From Affinirhizobium straminoryzae (GTDB lineage: Bacteria > Pseudomonadota > Alphaproteobacteria > Rhizobiales > Rhizobiaceae): a DNA stretch of 64,000 nt. Both the position numbers and the translations under genes were made by a program. Below the pieces are notes generated by a model. That model saw only the letters and a program-made list of their open reading frames with translations. It had not been told where the DNA came from and searched no databases. The first letter of the stretch is position 1. Every line of letters starts with the position of its first letter. This document shows, piece after piece, positions 55,915-64,000 of the stretch. Location: the NCBI RefSeq assembly GCF_007004135.1, contig NZ_VJMG01000001.1, positions 1-64,000 on the forward strand, read 5' to 3'.

Positions 55915-56202
55915 ATGTCCGTCGACCTTGCCACCGTGAAGCGCGTCGCGCGCCTGTCCCGTATTGCCGTTACCGATGAGGAGGCCGGGCGGATGATGGG
56001 TGAACTGAACGGCATCCTCGGCTTTGTCGAACAACTGTCGGAAGTGAACGTCTCCGGTGTCGAGCCTATGACCTCGGTCACGCCGATCACCATGCGCCGT
56101 CGTGCGGATGCCGTGACCGATGGCGACAAGGCCGCCGCTGTGGTGGCCAATGCCCCGGCGACCGACCAGAATTTCTTCCTCGTGCCGAAGGTCGTCGAGT
56201 AA
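55915..56202 (+). CDS. gatC: Aspartyl/glutamyl-tRNA amidotransferase subunit C
   Basis: The 95-aa belt subunit of the GatCAB amidotransferase, which converts mischarged Glu-tRNA-Gln and Asp-tRNA-Asn. It starts [21 protein letters not shown] and contains [17 protein letters not shown] and VEPMTSVTP. Methionine at 55915 matches the usual start; the frame before it is shadow. gatA follows after 54 bases. Confidence 0.94.
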   Translation: MSVDLATVKRVARLSRIAVTDEEAGRMMGELNGILGFVEQLSEVNVSGVEPMTSVTPITMRRRADAVTDGDKAAAVVANAPATDQNFFLVPKVVE

Positions 56203-56256
56203 GCGGGCTTCCGCTGCCGCTCCGACCTGTTTCCGCTGCACCCGAACGAGATGATC

Positions 56257-57738
56257 ATGACCGACCTGACAAGCCTCACCATTGCCGCCGCCCGTGACAA
56301 ACTGAAGTCCCGCGAGATTTCCGCGCTCGACCTGACCGAAAGCTATCTCAAGGCCATCGAGGCCGCCAACGGTGCCCTGAACGCCTATGTGGCCGTCACG
56401 CCTGAAAAGGCGCTTGCCATGGCCAAGGCCTCCGATGCCCGTCTTGCCGAGGGCAAGGGCGGTGCGCTGGAAGGCATTCCGCTCGGCGTGAAGGACTTGT
56501 TTGCCACCGAGGGCGTGCACACGCAGGCCTGCAGCCACATTCTCGACGGCTTCAAGCCGAACTACGAATCGACGGTCACGGACAAGCTCTGGGCCGAAGG
56601 CGCCGTGATGCTGGGCAAGCTCAACATGGACGAGTTTGCCATGGGCTCCTCCAACGAGAGCTCCTATTACGGCCCGGCGGTCAACCCGTGGAAGGCGGAA
56701 GGCTCCGACGAGAAGCTCGTGCCCGGCGGCTCGTCCGGCGGCTCGGCGGCGGCCGTTGCCGCGCATCTGTGCGCCGGTGCCACCGCCACCGATACCGGCG
56801 GCTCGATCCGCCAGCCAGCCGCCTTTACCGGGACCGTCGGCATCAAGCCCACCTATGGCCGCTGCTCGCGTTTCGGTATCGTCGCCTATGCCTCCTCGCT
56901 CGATCAGGCCGGCCCGATCGCCCGCGATGTGCGCGATGCGGCGATCCTGCTGAAGTCGATGGCCGGTGTGGACAAGAGAGACACGACTTCCGTCGACCTG
57001 CCGGTGCCGGATTACGAGGCAGCGCTGGGACAGTCGCTGAAGGGCATGAAGATCGGTATTCCGAAGGAATATCGCCTTGACGGCATGTCGGAAGAGATCG
57101 AAACCCTCTGGGCGCAGGGCGTCGAGTGGCTGAAGGACGCCGGTGCGGAAGTGGTGGAGATCTCTCTGCCGCACACGAAATATGCTCTGCCGGCCTATTA
57201 CATCGTGGCGCCCGCCGAGGCCTCGTCGAACCTCGCCCGCTATGACGGCGTGCGGTATGGCCTGCGCGTCGAGGGCCGCGATATCGCCGATATGTACGAA
57301 AAGACCCGCGCGGCCGGCTTCGGCAAGGAAGTGCAGCGCCGTATCATGATCGGCACCTATGTGCTCTCTGCCGGCTATTACGACGCCTATTACCTCAAGG
57401 CGCAGAAGGTGCGCACGCTGATCAAGCGCGATTTCGAGGATGCCTTCCACGCCGGCGTCGATGCGATCCTGGCGCCGATCACGCCGTCGTCTGCCTTTGC
57501 CATCGGCGACAAGGAACTGGCGGCCGATCCGGTCAAGATGTACCTGCAGGACGTCTTTACCATCACGCTCAACATGGCGGGTCTGCCGGGGATTTCCGTG
57601 CCGGCTGGTCTCGACCGCAAGGGATTGCCGCTCGGCCTGCAACTGATCGGCAAGCCGTTCGAGGAAGAGACGCTGTTCAAGACCGCCCATGTGATGGAAA
57701 AGGCCGCCGGCACGTTTTCGCCGAAGGCCTGGTGGTAA
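56257..57738 (+). CDS. gatA: Aspartyl/glutamyl-tRNA amidotransferase subunit A
   Basis: Glutaminase/amidase subunit of GatCAB, 493 aa. The Ser-cisSer-Lys set is intact: Lys79 in LGVKDLF, Ser159 in [14 protein letters not shown] and Ser183 in [11 protein letters not shown]. The internal ATG at 56257 (MTDLTSL) matches homologues; the ATG at 56251 is only two codons earlier. Its end overlaps the next GNAT start. gatB is not adjacent but 2.2 kb away. Confidence 0.94.
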   Translation: MTDLTSLTIAAARDKLKSREISALDLTESYLKAIEAANGALNAYVAVTPEKALAMAKASDARLAEGKGGALEGIPLGVKDLFATEGVHTQACSHILDGFKPNYESTVTDKLWAEGAVMLGKLNMDEFAMGSSNESSYYGPAVNPWKAEGSDEKLVPGGSSGGSAAAVAAHLCAGATATDTGGSIRQPAAFTGTVGIKPTYGRCSRFGIVAYASSLDQAGPIARDVRDAAILLKSMAGVDKRDTTSVDLPVPDYEAALGQSLKGMKIGIPKEYRLDGMSEEIETLWAQGVEWLKDAGAEVVEISLPHTKYALPAYYIVAPAEASSNLARYDGVRYGLRVEGRDIADMYEKTRAAGFGKEVQRRIMIGTYVLSAGYYDAYYLKAQKVRTLIKRDFEDAFHAGVDAILAPITPSSAFAIGDKELAADPVKMYLQDVFTITLNMAGLPGISVPAGLDRKGLPLGLQLIGKPFEEETLFKTAHVMEKAAGTFSPKAWW

Positions 57739-58253
57739 GCGGGTTCACCATACGCCCCATGGCGGCCGCCGATCATCGGGCGGTCACTGCCGTCGGTTTT
57801 GCGGCCTGGCAATCGAGCGATGCGTTTCGCGAGAGCGGCCTGCCGCTCGACCGTCTGGAGATGATCCGGCATGCCTATGACCGTTTTCTCGATGAGGCCG
57901 GAGACAGGATCGCCGTCGCAGACATCGAGGGCCGCGTTGCCGGCTGGACGGCGCGGGAGACGGAGCCCGACTATATTTCCGACCTCTGGGTCGATCCGGC
58001 CTTTCAGGGGCGCGGCGTCGGCAAGGCCTTGATCTTGCATCTGCTTGCAGTCATGCGTGAGGAAGGGCTCGCGCGGGCGCGCATCCACACGCATGGCAAC
58101 AATGCCGGCGCGATCCGGCTTTATCAGCGCTGCGGCTTTTCCATTGTCTGGCGCGGGCTGGAATATTCCAGAAGTCTCGGCGTGGAACACGAGAAGGTGC
58201 ATCTGGCGATGGGGCTGACGCCCGAGCCGGATGTCAGCGCTTCGACTGTGTGA
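57732..58253 (+). CDS. GNAT family N-acetyltransferase
   Basis: A 173-aa acetyltransferase. The acetyl-CoA loop is [17 protein letters not shown] and the C-terminal strand contains [20 protein letters not shown]. The acceptor is unknown. The GTG start overlaps the gatA stop, so translation is coupled, a recurring arrangement in rhizobia. Its last 20 bases overlap the 3' end of brnA on the other strand. Confidence 0.85.
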   Translation: MVSGFTIRPMAAADHRAVTAVGFAAWQSSDAFRESGLPLDRLEMIRHAYDRFLDEAGDRIAVADIEGRVAGWTARETEPDYISDLWVDPAFQGRGVGKALILHLLAVMREEGLARARIHTHGNNAGAIRLYQRCGFSIVWRGLEYSRSLGVEHEKVHLAMGLTPEPDVSASTV

Positions 58254-58485
58254 TCATGTAGGCCTTCAGCACGGCATTCATCCGGGTCTGATATCCCTTT
58301 CCCTGGGCACGAAACCAGTCCAGCACATCGGAATCGATGCGCATCGTGACCTGCGCCTTGCCCATCAGCTGAACGAGTTCGGCGGCTTCGAAAAAGCGAT
58401 CGTCAAGCTGCGGAATGTCGCTGTAGTCGATGGTGTCATCGCTCCGCTCTGCCAGAGTCCGCACGCGGTTTGGCGAGATGCTCAT
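58234..58485 (-). CDS. brnA: BrnA-type antitoxin
   Basis: An 83-aa protein with a BrnA family ending: VTMRIDSDVLDWFRAQGKGYQTRMNAVLKAYM, a ribbon-helix-helix DNA-binding unit for autoregulation, preceded by the toxin-binding part. The start lies inside the end of the toxin gene (50-base overlap), which fits the BrnT-BrnA order known from Brucella. Confidence 0.87.
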   Translation of the reverse strand: MSISPNRVRTLAERSDDTIDYSDIPQLDDRFFEAAELVQLMGKAQVTMRIDSDVLDWFRAQGKGYQTRMNAVLKAYMITQSKR

Positions 58486-58744
58486 AGTAGCGTTGCCTTT
58501 CTTTCCTGTTGGCGAGACGCGCCGAAATTAGTCGGGTCACGCCTTTGCGATCCGTGTGAACGACGACGATGACCACGATATCTGCGATTGCGCCGACGGT
58601 GATCCATCGTTCTTTGCGATAGGCAAAGCGGTCGTCCCGGGCACTCAACACGGGACCGTCGAAGATAAGGCTCGCCTCTTCGAAGGAGAGACCGTTCGTC
58701 TCCAGATTGGCGCGGTTCTTCGCGTCGTCCCAGCCAAACGCCAT
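58436..58744 (-). CDS. brnT: BrnT-type ribonuclease toxin
   Basis: A 102-aa protein of the BrnT family, whose RelE-like fold cuts mRNA and inhibits growth in Brucella. It begins MAFGWDDAKNRANLETNGLSFEEA, and contains the strand VIVVVHTDRKG and RLISARLANRKERQRYYEH near the end, with conserved basic residues. It precedes brnA in one unit. Just before the start lies a perfect palindrome that could be the operator. Confidence 0.87.
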   Translation of the reverse strand: MAFGWDDAKNRANLETNGLSFEEASLIFDGPVLSARDDRFAYRKERWITVGAIADIVVIVVVHTDRKGVTRLISARLANRKERQRYYEHLAKPRADSGRAER

Positions 58745-58752
58745 GTCTCAAA

Positions 58753-58762
58753 TGTAGCTACA
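58753..58762. promoter_or_regulatory. Palindrome in the brnTA promoter
   Basis: TGTAGCTACA, a perfect 10-bp palindrome 8 bases upstream of the brnT start, embedded in ATTTG/CAAAT-like flanks. BrnA is known to bind its own promoter through its ribbon-helix-helix unit, so this is the natural candidate operator. The binding itself is inferred. Confidence 0.55.
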
Positions 58763-58779
58763 AATGGCGTTGCAAGTAA

Positions 58780-58808
58780 GGCCGGCGCCGGATCATCCGG
58801 CGCCGGCC
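58780..58808. terminator. Perfect 14-bp GC hairpin between yjhX and brnT
   Basis: GGCCGGCGCCGGAT (58780-58793) and ATCCGGCGCCGGCC (58795-58808) form an uninterrupted palindrome about one base. It lies 6 bases past the yjhX stop on the minus strand. There is no T tract, so it is a terminator by position only. Confidence 0.6.
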
Positions 58809-58814
58809 GAGTCG

Positions 58815-59072
58815 TTATCGGTTGTCCTGCTCCGCGCGCACCAGAACCAGACCGCGTTCGGTGATGCGGTAGGGCTTGCCGCCCTGTGAGGCGATGGCGC
58901 GCTTCTGTTTGAGCTTGCGGAAGGTTGTCAGGTCGAGGCCGGCAAACAGCCAGCCTTCGCGGGTGAAGAGGTTCACCTTGTCGATCTTGCGCTGGTCATT
59001 GCGGATGAGTTCGATTCGTCCGCCCTGAGCGAGCAGGTGGAGGATGCGCTGTTCGGCGCGGGAAATATCCAT
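58815..59072 (-). CDS. yjhX: YjhX family (UPF0386) toxin-like protein
   Basis: An 85-aa protein starting MDISRAEQRILHLLAQGGRI and containing LFTREGWLFAGLDLTTFRKLKQ and GKPYRITERGLVLVR, which matches the YjhX family, described in E. coli as the toxin of a YjhX/YjhQ pair. The partner YjhQ is a GNAT acetyltransferase; a GNAT gene lies 267 bases away on the plus strand, divergent. The long frame from 59297 is dropped in favour of the family start at 59072. Confidence 0.86.
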   Translation of the reverse strand: MDISRAEQRILHLLAQGGRIELIRNDQRKIDKVNLFTREGWLFAGLDLTTFRKLKQKRAIASQGGKPYRITERGLVLVRAEQDNR

Positions 59073-59338
59073 GATATGAGGTCCGAAAGGTCCCGTCGGG
59101 ACGCACAAAACGGTTCCGGACGCACGGGCATGCGCCGGGGCTCGGTTTTGTTCGGGCAACCTGCAAAGGTCTATTCGCAGGCTGCCCCTTAACGGGACTC
59201 GGACAAATTCGACATCAAAACTCCATATGCTGCTAAAACTAGCGGAAAAGCGGCATGGGATCAATCTGTTAGCCGAAGGTTTGGCTTGGCAAGACAAGGC
59301 GTGGGTGTTCTACTGGGCCTCGACATACAGGGCCGACC

Positions 59339-59848
59339 ATGCCGACCATCCGCAATGCCCGAGAAGATGAAGCCGAACTGCTGAGCGAAATTGGCCTGCG
59401 CGCCTGGGAGGACGCGATGGGTGAAATCGGCGTCAGCCCCGAATTGCGCGAGAACGCACAGGCGGCCTTTCGTGGCTTCACCTACGGCGCCTGGCTTACA
59501 ATCACCGTGGTGGAGGAGGCAGGCACTGTGGCCGGCTGGGCGGCGCGCGAGGGGCTTGATGAACTGATCAGCGATTTCTGGATCGATCCCGCCTTCAAGC
59601 GGCGGGGGCTTGGCACGGCACTTCTGCGGGAAATCGAGGAGCAGATCGCGGCGCATGGCCATCCGGTTGCGCGGCTGGAAACCCATGCCCGCAATGTCGA
59701 GGCACTGCGCTTTTTCGAGGGCAAGGGCTATGGTGTCAACTGGCTGTCGGTCGTCTATTCTCCGAAGCTCGACCAGGATGTGCAGTCGGTGGGGCTCTCC
59801 AAGCAGCTTGTCGAGGAAGACGAGGCGCCGTTCGGCTATGACGTGTAA
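59339..59848 (+). CDS. GNAT family N-acetyltransferase
   Basis: A 169-aa acetyltransferase with IDPAFKRRGLGTALLREIEE as the acetyl-CoA loop and ARNVEALRFFEGKGYGVNWL near the C-terminus. It lies upstream of gatB and is divergent from yjhX with 266 bases between. Because E. coli YjhX is paired with a GNAT antitoxin, a functional link is possible but unproven. Confidence 0.83.
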   Translation: MPTIRNAREDEAELLSEIGLRAWEDAMGEIGVSPELRENAQAAFRGFTYGAWLTITVVEEAGTVAGWAAREGLDELISDFWIDPAFKRRGLGTALLREIEEQIAAHGHPVARLETHARNVEALRFFEGKGYGVNWLSVVYSPKLDQDVQSVGLSKQLVEEDEAPFGYDV

Positions 59849-59941
59849 GCTGTGGCGGCGCAGTGGTCGCAAAGCTTGCGCCACCGCCCCATTTGCTCTA
59901 CCTGACGAACAACCGAACAGACTGCATGAAGAGCTTTTTCC

Positions 59942-61447
59942 ATGACCATTGTCGACGTCCGTACGCCTGATCCGAAACGCCTCATTCCCGGCGCCACCGG
60001 CGACTGGGAAGTGATCATCGGCATGGAAGTGCACGCCCAGGTGCTCTCGAAGTCCAAGCTGTTTTCCGGTGCATCGACCGAGTTCGGAAAGGCGCAGAAT
60101 TCCAACGTATCGCTGGTGGATGCGGCCATGCCCGGCATGCTTCCCGTGATCAACGAGGAATGTGTGAAGCAGGCGGTGCGCACCGGTCTTGGCCTCAAGG
60201 CGCAGATCAACAACCGCTCGATCTTCGACCGCAAGAACTATTTCTATCCGGACCTGCCGCAGGGCTACCAGATCTCGCAGTTCAAGGATCCGATCGTCGG
60301 CGAAGGCAAGATCGTCATCTCGCTCGGTCCGGACCGGCAGGGCCAGTTCGAGGATATCGAGATCGGCATCGAGCGCCTGCATCTGGAACAGGATGCCGGC
60401 AAGCTGATGCATGACCAGCACCCGACCATGTCCTATGTCGACCTGAACCGCTCCGGCGTCGCCCTGATGGAAATCGTCTCCAAGCCCGACATGCGTTCGT
60501 CCGACGAGGCCAAGGCGTATATGACGAAGCTGCGCTCCATCGTACGCTATCTCGGCACCTGCGACGGCAACATGGACGAAGGCTCCATGCGCGCCGACGT
60601 CAATGTGTCCGTGCGCCGCCCCGGTGAAGCCTTCGGAACCCGCTGCGAGATCAAGAACGTCAACTCGATCCGCTTCATCGGCCAAGCGATCGAATATGAG
60701 GCGCGTCGCCAGATCGCCATTCTGGAAGAGGGCGGCACGATCGACCAGGAGACCCGCCTGTTCGACCCGAACAAGGGCGAGACGCGTTCCATGCGCTCCA
60801 AGGAAGATGCGCATGACTATCGCTACTTCCCCGATCCGGACCTGTTGCCGCTGGAATTCGACGATGCCTTCGTGGCGGAGCTGAAGGCGGATCTGCCGGA
60901 ACTGCCGGACGACAAGAAGGCCCGCTTCGTGGCTGAACTCGGCCTGTCCGTCTATGACGCCTCGGTGCTCGTCTCGGAAAAGGCGATTGCCGATTATTTC
61001 GAGGCCGTGGCTGCAGGCCGCGACGGAAAGACCGCGGCGAACTGGGTTATCAACGACCTGCTGGGCGCCTTGAACAAAGCCGGCAAAGGCATTGAAGAGA
61101 CTCCGGTTTCGCCGGCCCAGCTCGGCGGCATCATCGACCTCATCAAGGCCGAGACGATTTCCGGCAAGATCGCCAAGGACGTGTTCGAGATCGTCTTCAA
61201 CGAAGGCGGCGACCCGGCGGAGATCGTCGAGAGCCGCGGCATGAAGCAGGTGACCGATACCGGCGCCATCGAGAAGGCCGTGGACGACATCATTGCCGCA
61301 AACCCCGATCAGGTGGCCAAGGTGAAGGCCAAGCCGACGCTGGCCGGCTGGTTCGTCGGTCAGGTGATGAAGGCGACGGGTGGCAAGGCCAATCCGCAGG
61401 CCGTGCAGGCGCTGGTGAAGGCGAAGCTCGGCATCGAAGACGAATGA
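59942..61447 (+). CDS. gatB: Aspartyl/glutamyl-tRNA amidotransferase subunit B
   Basis: tRNA-binding and kinase subunit of GatCAB, 501 aa. The N-terminal cradle has [34 protein letters not shown] and [17 protein letters not shown], and the C-terminal GatB/YqeY domain starts near residue 350. It is separated from gatCA by toxin-type genes and acetyltransferases. A short hairpin lies just after its stop. Confidence 0.95.
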   Translation: MTIVDVRTPDPKRLIPGATGDWEVIIGMEVHAQVLSKSKLFSGASTEFGKAQNSNVSLVDAAMPGMLPVINEECVKQAVRTGLGLKAQINNRSIFDRKNYFYPDLPQGYQISQFKDPIVGEGKIVISLGPDRQGQFEDIEIGIERLHLEQDAGKLMHDQHPTMSYVDLNRSGVALMEIVSKPDMRSSDEAKAYMTKLRSIVRYLGTCDGNMDEGSMRADVNVSVRRPGEAFGTRCEIKNVNSIRFIGQAIEYEARRQIAILEEGGTIDQETRLFDPNKGETRSMRSKEDAHDYRYFPDPDLLPLEFDDAFVAELKADLPELPDDKKARFVAELGLSVYDASVLVSEKAIADYFEAVAAGRDGKTAANWVINDLLGALNKAGKGIEETPVSPAQLGGIIDLIKAETISGKIAKDVFEIVFNEGGDPAEIVESRGMKQVTDTGAIEKAVDDIIAANPDQVAKVKAKPTLAGWFVGQVMKATGGKANPQAVQALVKAKLGIEDE

Positions 61448-61453
61448 GGCGCT

Positions 61454-61472
61454 GCCCGGCCTAGAGCCGGGC
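61454..61472. terminator. Weak hairpin after gatB
   Basis: GCCCGGC (61454-61460) pairs with GCCGGGC (61466-61472) around CTAGA, 7 bases after the stop. No T tract follows, so termination is uncertain. Confidence 0.4.
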
Positions 61473-61567
61473 CTGCTATCGAATCCGTGTCTGTCGAGGG
61501 GGCGTCGCGGCCCCCTTTGCGCTCACCTGTCCCGTATGTCTATGCAAGTCCTGTCCCGGAGGACCCC

Positions 61568-62068
61568 GTGGTGTTTTTTGTTCGTAGCGCCAGCGAAAAG
61601 GATGTCGAAGCGATCCGCGAGATCCTCGTGGAAACCTGGCACGCCACCTATGATGCCTTCTATGGCGAGGCGAAGGTCAACGAACTGATCGCTGCGTGGC
61701 ATCGCCCGGCCACCATCCGCGCCAGCATCGGCAAGCGGGATGGCGAGTTTTTAGTGGCCGACGACGGCCGCCAGTTGGGCGGCATGGGCTATGCGGTCAT
61801 GTCCGATACGATGACGAAGACGGCGCTGCTGCGCCAGCTCTACGTGCGCCCGGCCTTCCAGGGGCAGGGCATTGGTCGCGATATCTTCGCGGAACTCGAA
61901 ACCTGCTTCCCGGATGCGGAAATCATGCGCCTCGAGGTCGAGCCACGCAATGTGCGGGCGATCTCCTTCTACAGTCGGCTCGGCTTTGTCGAAGTCGACC
62001 GCACCAAGCATTGCGGTGCTGAAGGCAGTGGCATCGAGGCGGTCATCATGGAAAAGCCGCTGCTCTGA
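61568..62068 (+). CDS. GNAT family N-acetyltransferase
   Basis: A 166-aa acetyltransferase with VRPAFQGQGIGRDIFAELE (acetyl-CoA site) and RNVRAISFYSRLGFVEV. GGAGGA at 61558-61563 places the start at GTG 61568 or the next GTG 61571; an upstream frame to 61487 has no site. Third GNAT gene around the gat genes; the substrate is unknown. Confidence 0.8.
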   Translation: MVFFVRSASEKDVEAIREILVETWHATYDAFYGEAKVNELIAAWHRPATIRASIGKRDGEFLVADDGRQLGGMGYAVMSDTMTKTALLRQLYVRPAFQGQGIGRDIFAELETCFPDAEIMRLEVEPRNVRAISFYSRLGFVEVDRTKHCGAEGSGIEAVIMEKPLL

Positions 62069-62122
62069 GCGTGCACTCATTCCCGGTGCCGCGCCGTGTC
62101 GGCACGACACCGGGCGACGCGT

Positions 62123-62650
62123 TCACTTCTGCGGATAGTCGAAGCTGAAGGTTTCGACGATCGGCTTGGTCCAGAAGCCCGGCACGCCGGTTTCCGTGTC
62201 GATGTGGTGGTAGAAGCCGTTTGCTTCCGGCGAGGCATAGGTGAGTTCCACCTTGTAATGGCCGGGGCCATTCATCCGCACATTCTTCGCATAATGCGGA
62301 CCGTCCTTTGCCGTCATCGGCAGCAGTGTGCCGGAAGAGTTCCAGGGTGTGCCGTCCTTGGTCAGCTTGTAGCTGATCTTGAGATAGGGGATCCAGGCAT
62401 CTGTGGGATAGCCCCAGGGATTGTCTTCCTTGGCGTGCACGTCGGTTTCGAGATGCACGACGTCCTTGTCGCCCATCACCATGTTCTGCATCATCGGGGC
62501 CATCTCGATACCGACCAGATAGCTTGCGGCGATTTCCAGATGTTCAGCCGTGACCGGGCCACCAATGGGGAATTCGCGGGCATTCGCCGGCAGGCTTGCC
62601 AGGGCGCCGGCCGTGGCTGCCAGCAGGCCGAGCGTCATCAACTTGCGCAT
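62123..62650 (-). CDS. P19/Tp34-family periplasmic iron-binding protein (FtrA-like)
   Basis: A 175-aa periplasmic protein of the P19 family that helps ferrous iron uptake (FtrA in Brucella and Bordetella). The signal peptide is about 1-24, ending PANA. MAPMMQNMVMGDKDVVHLETDVHA carries the conserved Met, Glu and His metal ligands, and YHHIDTETGVPGFW lies later. The start at 62650 is chosen because AAAGGA is 9 bases upstream. Last gene of the minus-strand iron set. Confidence 0.88.
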   Translation of the reverse strand: MRKLMTLGLLAATAGALASLPANAREFPIGGPVTAEHLEIAASYLVGIEMAPMMQNMVMGDKDVVHLETDVHAKEDNPWGYPTDAWIPYLKISYKLTKDGTPWNSSGTLLPMTAKDGPHYAKNVRMNGPGHYKVELTYASPEANGFYHHIDTETGVPGFWTKPIVETFSFDYPQK

Positions 62651-62700
62651 TGCAATCATCCTTTCAGGACTGGAGAGAAGAAAACGGAAAGCGTCGCGGC

Positions 62701-63546
62701 TCAGGGCCGCGGGCGCGCCTGCGCGGACGGCGGGGCCTGCCCTTGCGACTGGCGGATCAGGCGCGCACCAAGAACCAGAACGAGAAGCGTGGTGATCCAG
62801 GCTGCCACCTGGATGCCGAGCGGCTGGGCGCTGTAGCCGACGAGTGCGGTGGCCGCGCGACCGGCAAGGCTGCCATCGGAAAGCAGCCACGAGGTGTCCC
62901 ACAGGCCATAGCCCCAGGCAGGCAGAATGTCGTCGCGCGCCAGAAGCGCGGCGGCCTGACCCGCCATGCCGGCGGCCAGCAGCGCCACCAGCCCGGACGT
63001 GACCGAAAACAGCCAGCGCAGCGGAATGGCAAGCAGACCGCGATAGAGGACGAACGAAAGGGCCGCGCCCCCGAGAATGCCGAGCAGGCCGCCCGCCAGC
63101 ATCGCACCGAAGCCGATTTCGGCCGAGATCGCGATGCCATAGAGGAACAGCACCACTTCGCTACCCTCGCGCAACACCGCGATGGCGATCACCACGGCCA
63201 TGGCAAGCATGGATCGATCGCCCCGCGCCACCTGCTGGCCGAGCGCCTTCATCTCCGCTGCCATCTGCCGTCCGTGGCTTGCCATCCACAGATTGTGCCA
63301 GCCGAGCATGACCACGGCGATGCAGAGGATGGCGGCGTTGAACACTTCCTGGCCATTGCCGGCAAAGGCTTCCTCCAGCCGGCCGGCAAACAGAGCGACG
63401 AGGATGGCGCCGGCCAGCCCGGCCACAATGCCGCCCAGCACCCAGCCGGTGCGGCCGGAAATGCCGCGCGTCGCGGCCAGAACGATGCCGATGATCAGAC
63501 CGGCTTCCATGACCTCGCGAAAGACGATCAGCAGGCTCGCCAGCAT
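62701..63546 (-). CDS. FTR1-family iron permease (FtrC-like)
   Basis: A 281-aa permease with seven predicted helices and the two iron-transport REXXE motifs: REVME at 10-14 and REGSE at 126-130. It takes up iron after periplasmic oxidation, pairing with P19 and a cupredoxin. The start is 4 bases after the cupredoxin gene stop, so the genes are cotranscribed. The subunit FtrD of the four-gene systems is not seen in the window. Confidence 0.9.
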   Translation of the reverse strand: MLASLLIVFREVMEAGLIIGIVLAATRGISGRTGWVLGGIVAGLAGAILVALFAGRLEEAFAGNGQEVFNAAILCIAVVMLGWHNLWMASHGRQMAAEMKALGQQVARGDRSMLAMAVVIAIAVLREGSEVVLFLYGIAISAEIGFGAMLAGGLLGILGGAALSFVLYRGLLAIPLRWLFSVTSGLVALLAAGMAGQAAALLARDDILPAWGYGLWDTSWLLSDGSLAGRAATALVGYSAQPLGIQVAAWITTLLVLVLGARLIRQSQGQAPPSAQARPRP

Positions 63547-63550
63547 CCGC

Positions 63551-63916
63551 CTATTCCTTTGGAGCGACGGCAGTCAGCGTGCCGGTGGCTTCGGGATGGT
63601 AGTCGTCGAAGAATTTGTAGGTGCCGGCCGGCAGCGGGCCTGCATGGGCTGTGACATGCCCCTGGCCCACGACGATCTTCTCGAACTTCATGTCGTAGCT
63701 TTCGAACTCCGCCGTCGTGCCGTCCTTGTTGGTGACCTCGATCAGGAAGTGCGTATTGGCCGGCACTTCCAGATGCGAGGGAAGGAAGGTGTGATCCTCC
63801 AGCGTCAGGTGATAGGTCTGCATGGCATCGGCGAGTGCCAGATGCGGCAGCCCGACGACGGCGGCACCCAACAGGGCCGGAAGGAGGCTATGGCTTCGAA
63901 AGATGCCGTTGCGCAT
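63551..63916 (-). CDS. Cupredoxin-domain protein (FtrB-like)
   Basis: A 121-aa exported protein with a signal peptide of about 30 residues (ending ALAD). The fold shows the beta segments YHLTLEDHTFLPSHLEVPANTHF and PAGTYKFFDDYHPEATG with a conserved His. The classic Cys of blue copper proteins is lacking, as in FtrB relatives. It is the first visible gene of the iron unit; AGGATAGATC precedes the ATG. The promoter and any upstream gene fall at the window edge. Confidence 0.84.
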   Translation of the reverse strand: MRNGIFRSHSLLPALLGAAVVGLPHLALADAMQTYHLTLEDHTFLPSHLEVPANTHFLIEVTNKDGTTAEFESYDMKFEKIVVGQGHVTAHAGPLPAGTYKFFDDYHPEATGTLTAVAPKE

Positions 63917-64000
63917 GATCTATCCTGCTGATCTCTCCTGCGTCCGGGGTTGCTGCCGCTGGAGCCGGAATGACGATGCGGAAATATGACTGCCCGCATC

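Noticed and set aside
1-64000. tRNA or rRNA genes
   Set aside because: I looked for T-loop and acceptor patterns, especially upstream of nuoA and near proS, and saw none.

Overview
The window is chromosomal DNA of a GC-rich alphaproteobacterium, most likely a member of the Rhizobiaceae (Rhizobium/Agrobacterium/Sinorhizobium relatives). The evidence is the gene order nuoA-N, birA, rnj, mce, DUF1467, proS, lolCD, dnaE; the divK-pleD pair; topA-rnr; SOS boxes of the alphaproteobacterial GTTC-N7-GTTC type; and rhizobial intergenic palindromes. The genus cannot be fixed from what I can see. The calls are read from the sequence and from memory of protein families; no search was run.

Layout. 1-0.9 kb: A-poor spacer without a convincing gene. 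0.9-17.2 kb: complete 14-subunit complex I (nuo) operon with three extra genes, a small secreted protein after nuoD, a helix-hairpin-helix protein after nuoF, and a four-helix-bundle gene between nuoC and nuoD that is bracketed by inverted arrays of a 7-bp repeat. 17.2-24.5 kb: birA, rnj, mce, DUF1467, a probable small RNA on the minus strand, proS, lolC, lolD. 24.6-27.6 kb: accessory stretch with rhizobial palindromes, a DUF2026 gene, three small coupled ORFs and a 7-bp tandem array. 27.5-31.3 kb: two LexA boxes, a 36-codon membrane peptide ORF, and dnaE. 31.3-35.2 kb (minus): L,D-transpeptidase, LexA-boxed dinB, HAD hydrolase, DUF3572. 35.3-37.1 kb: divK and pleD, cell-cycle signalling. 37.8-45.6 kb (minus): rpmG, MFS transporter, NUDIX, DUF983, rnr, topA. 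45.8-50.0 kb: 75-aa conserved ORF, dprA, plsY, a dihydroorotase-like pyrC and pyrB. 50.1-55.8 kb: aidB-like acyl-CoA dehydrogenase, CtrA-like site and small membrane genes, ruvX, UPF0173 hydrolase, DUF3857/transglutaminase protein. 55.9-62.1 kb: gatCA and gatB separated by GNAT genes and BrnT/BrnA and YjhX toxin-type genes. 62.1-63.9 kb (minus): a ferrous iron uptake set (P19, FTR1, cupredoxin).

Most of the window is core housekeeping: respiration, replication and repair, translation fidelity, pyrimidine synthesis. The points that most deserve a second look are the 36-aa single-helix peptide directly behind two LexA boxes, which resembles in logic the SOS division inhibitor SidA of Caulobacter; the four-helix-bundle cassette with inverted heptamer arrays inside the nuo operon; the dihydroorotase homologue with lost metal ligands beside pyrB; and the candidate sRNA between DUF1467 and proS.
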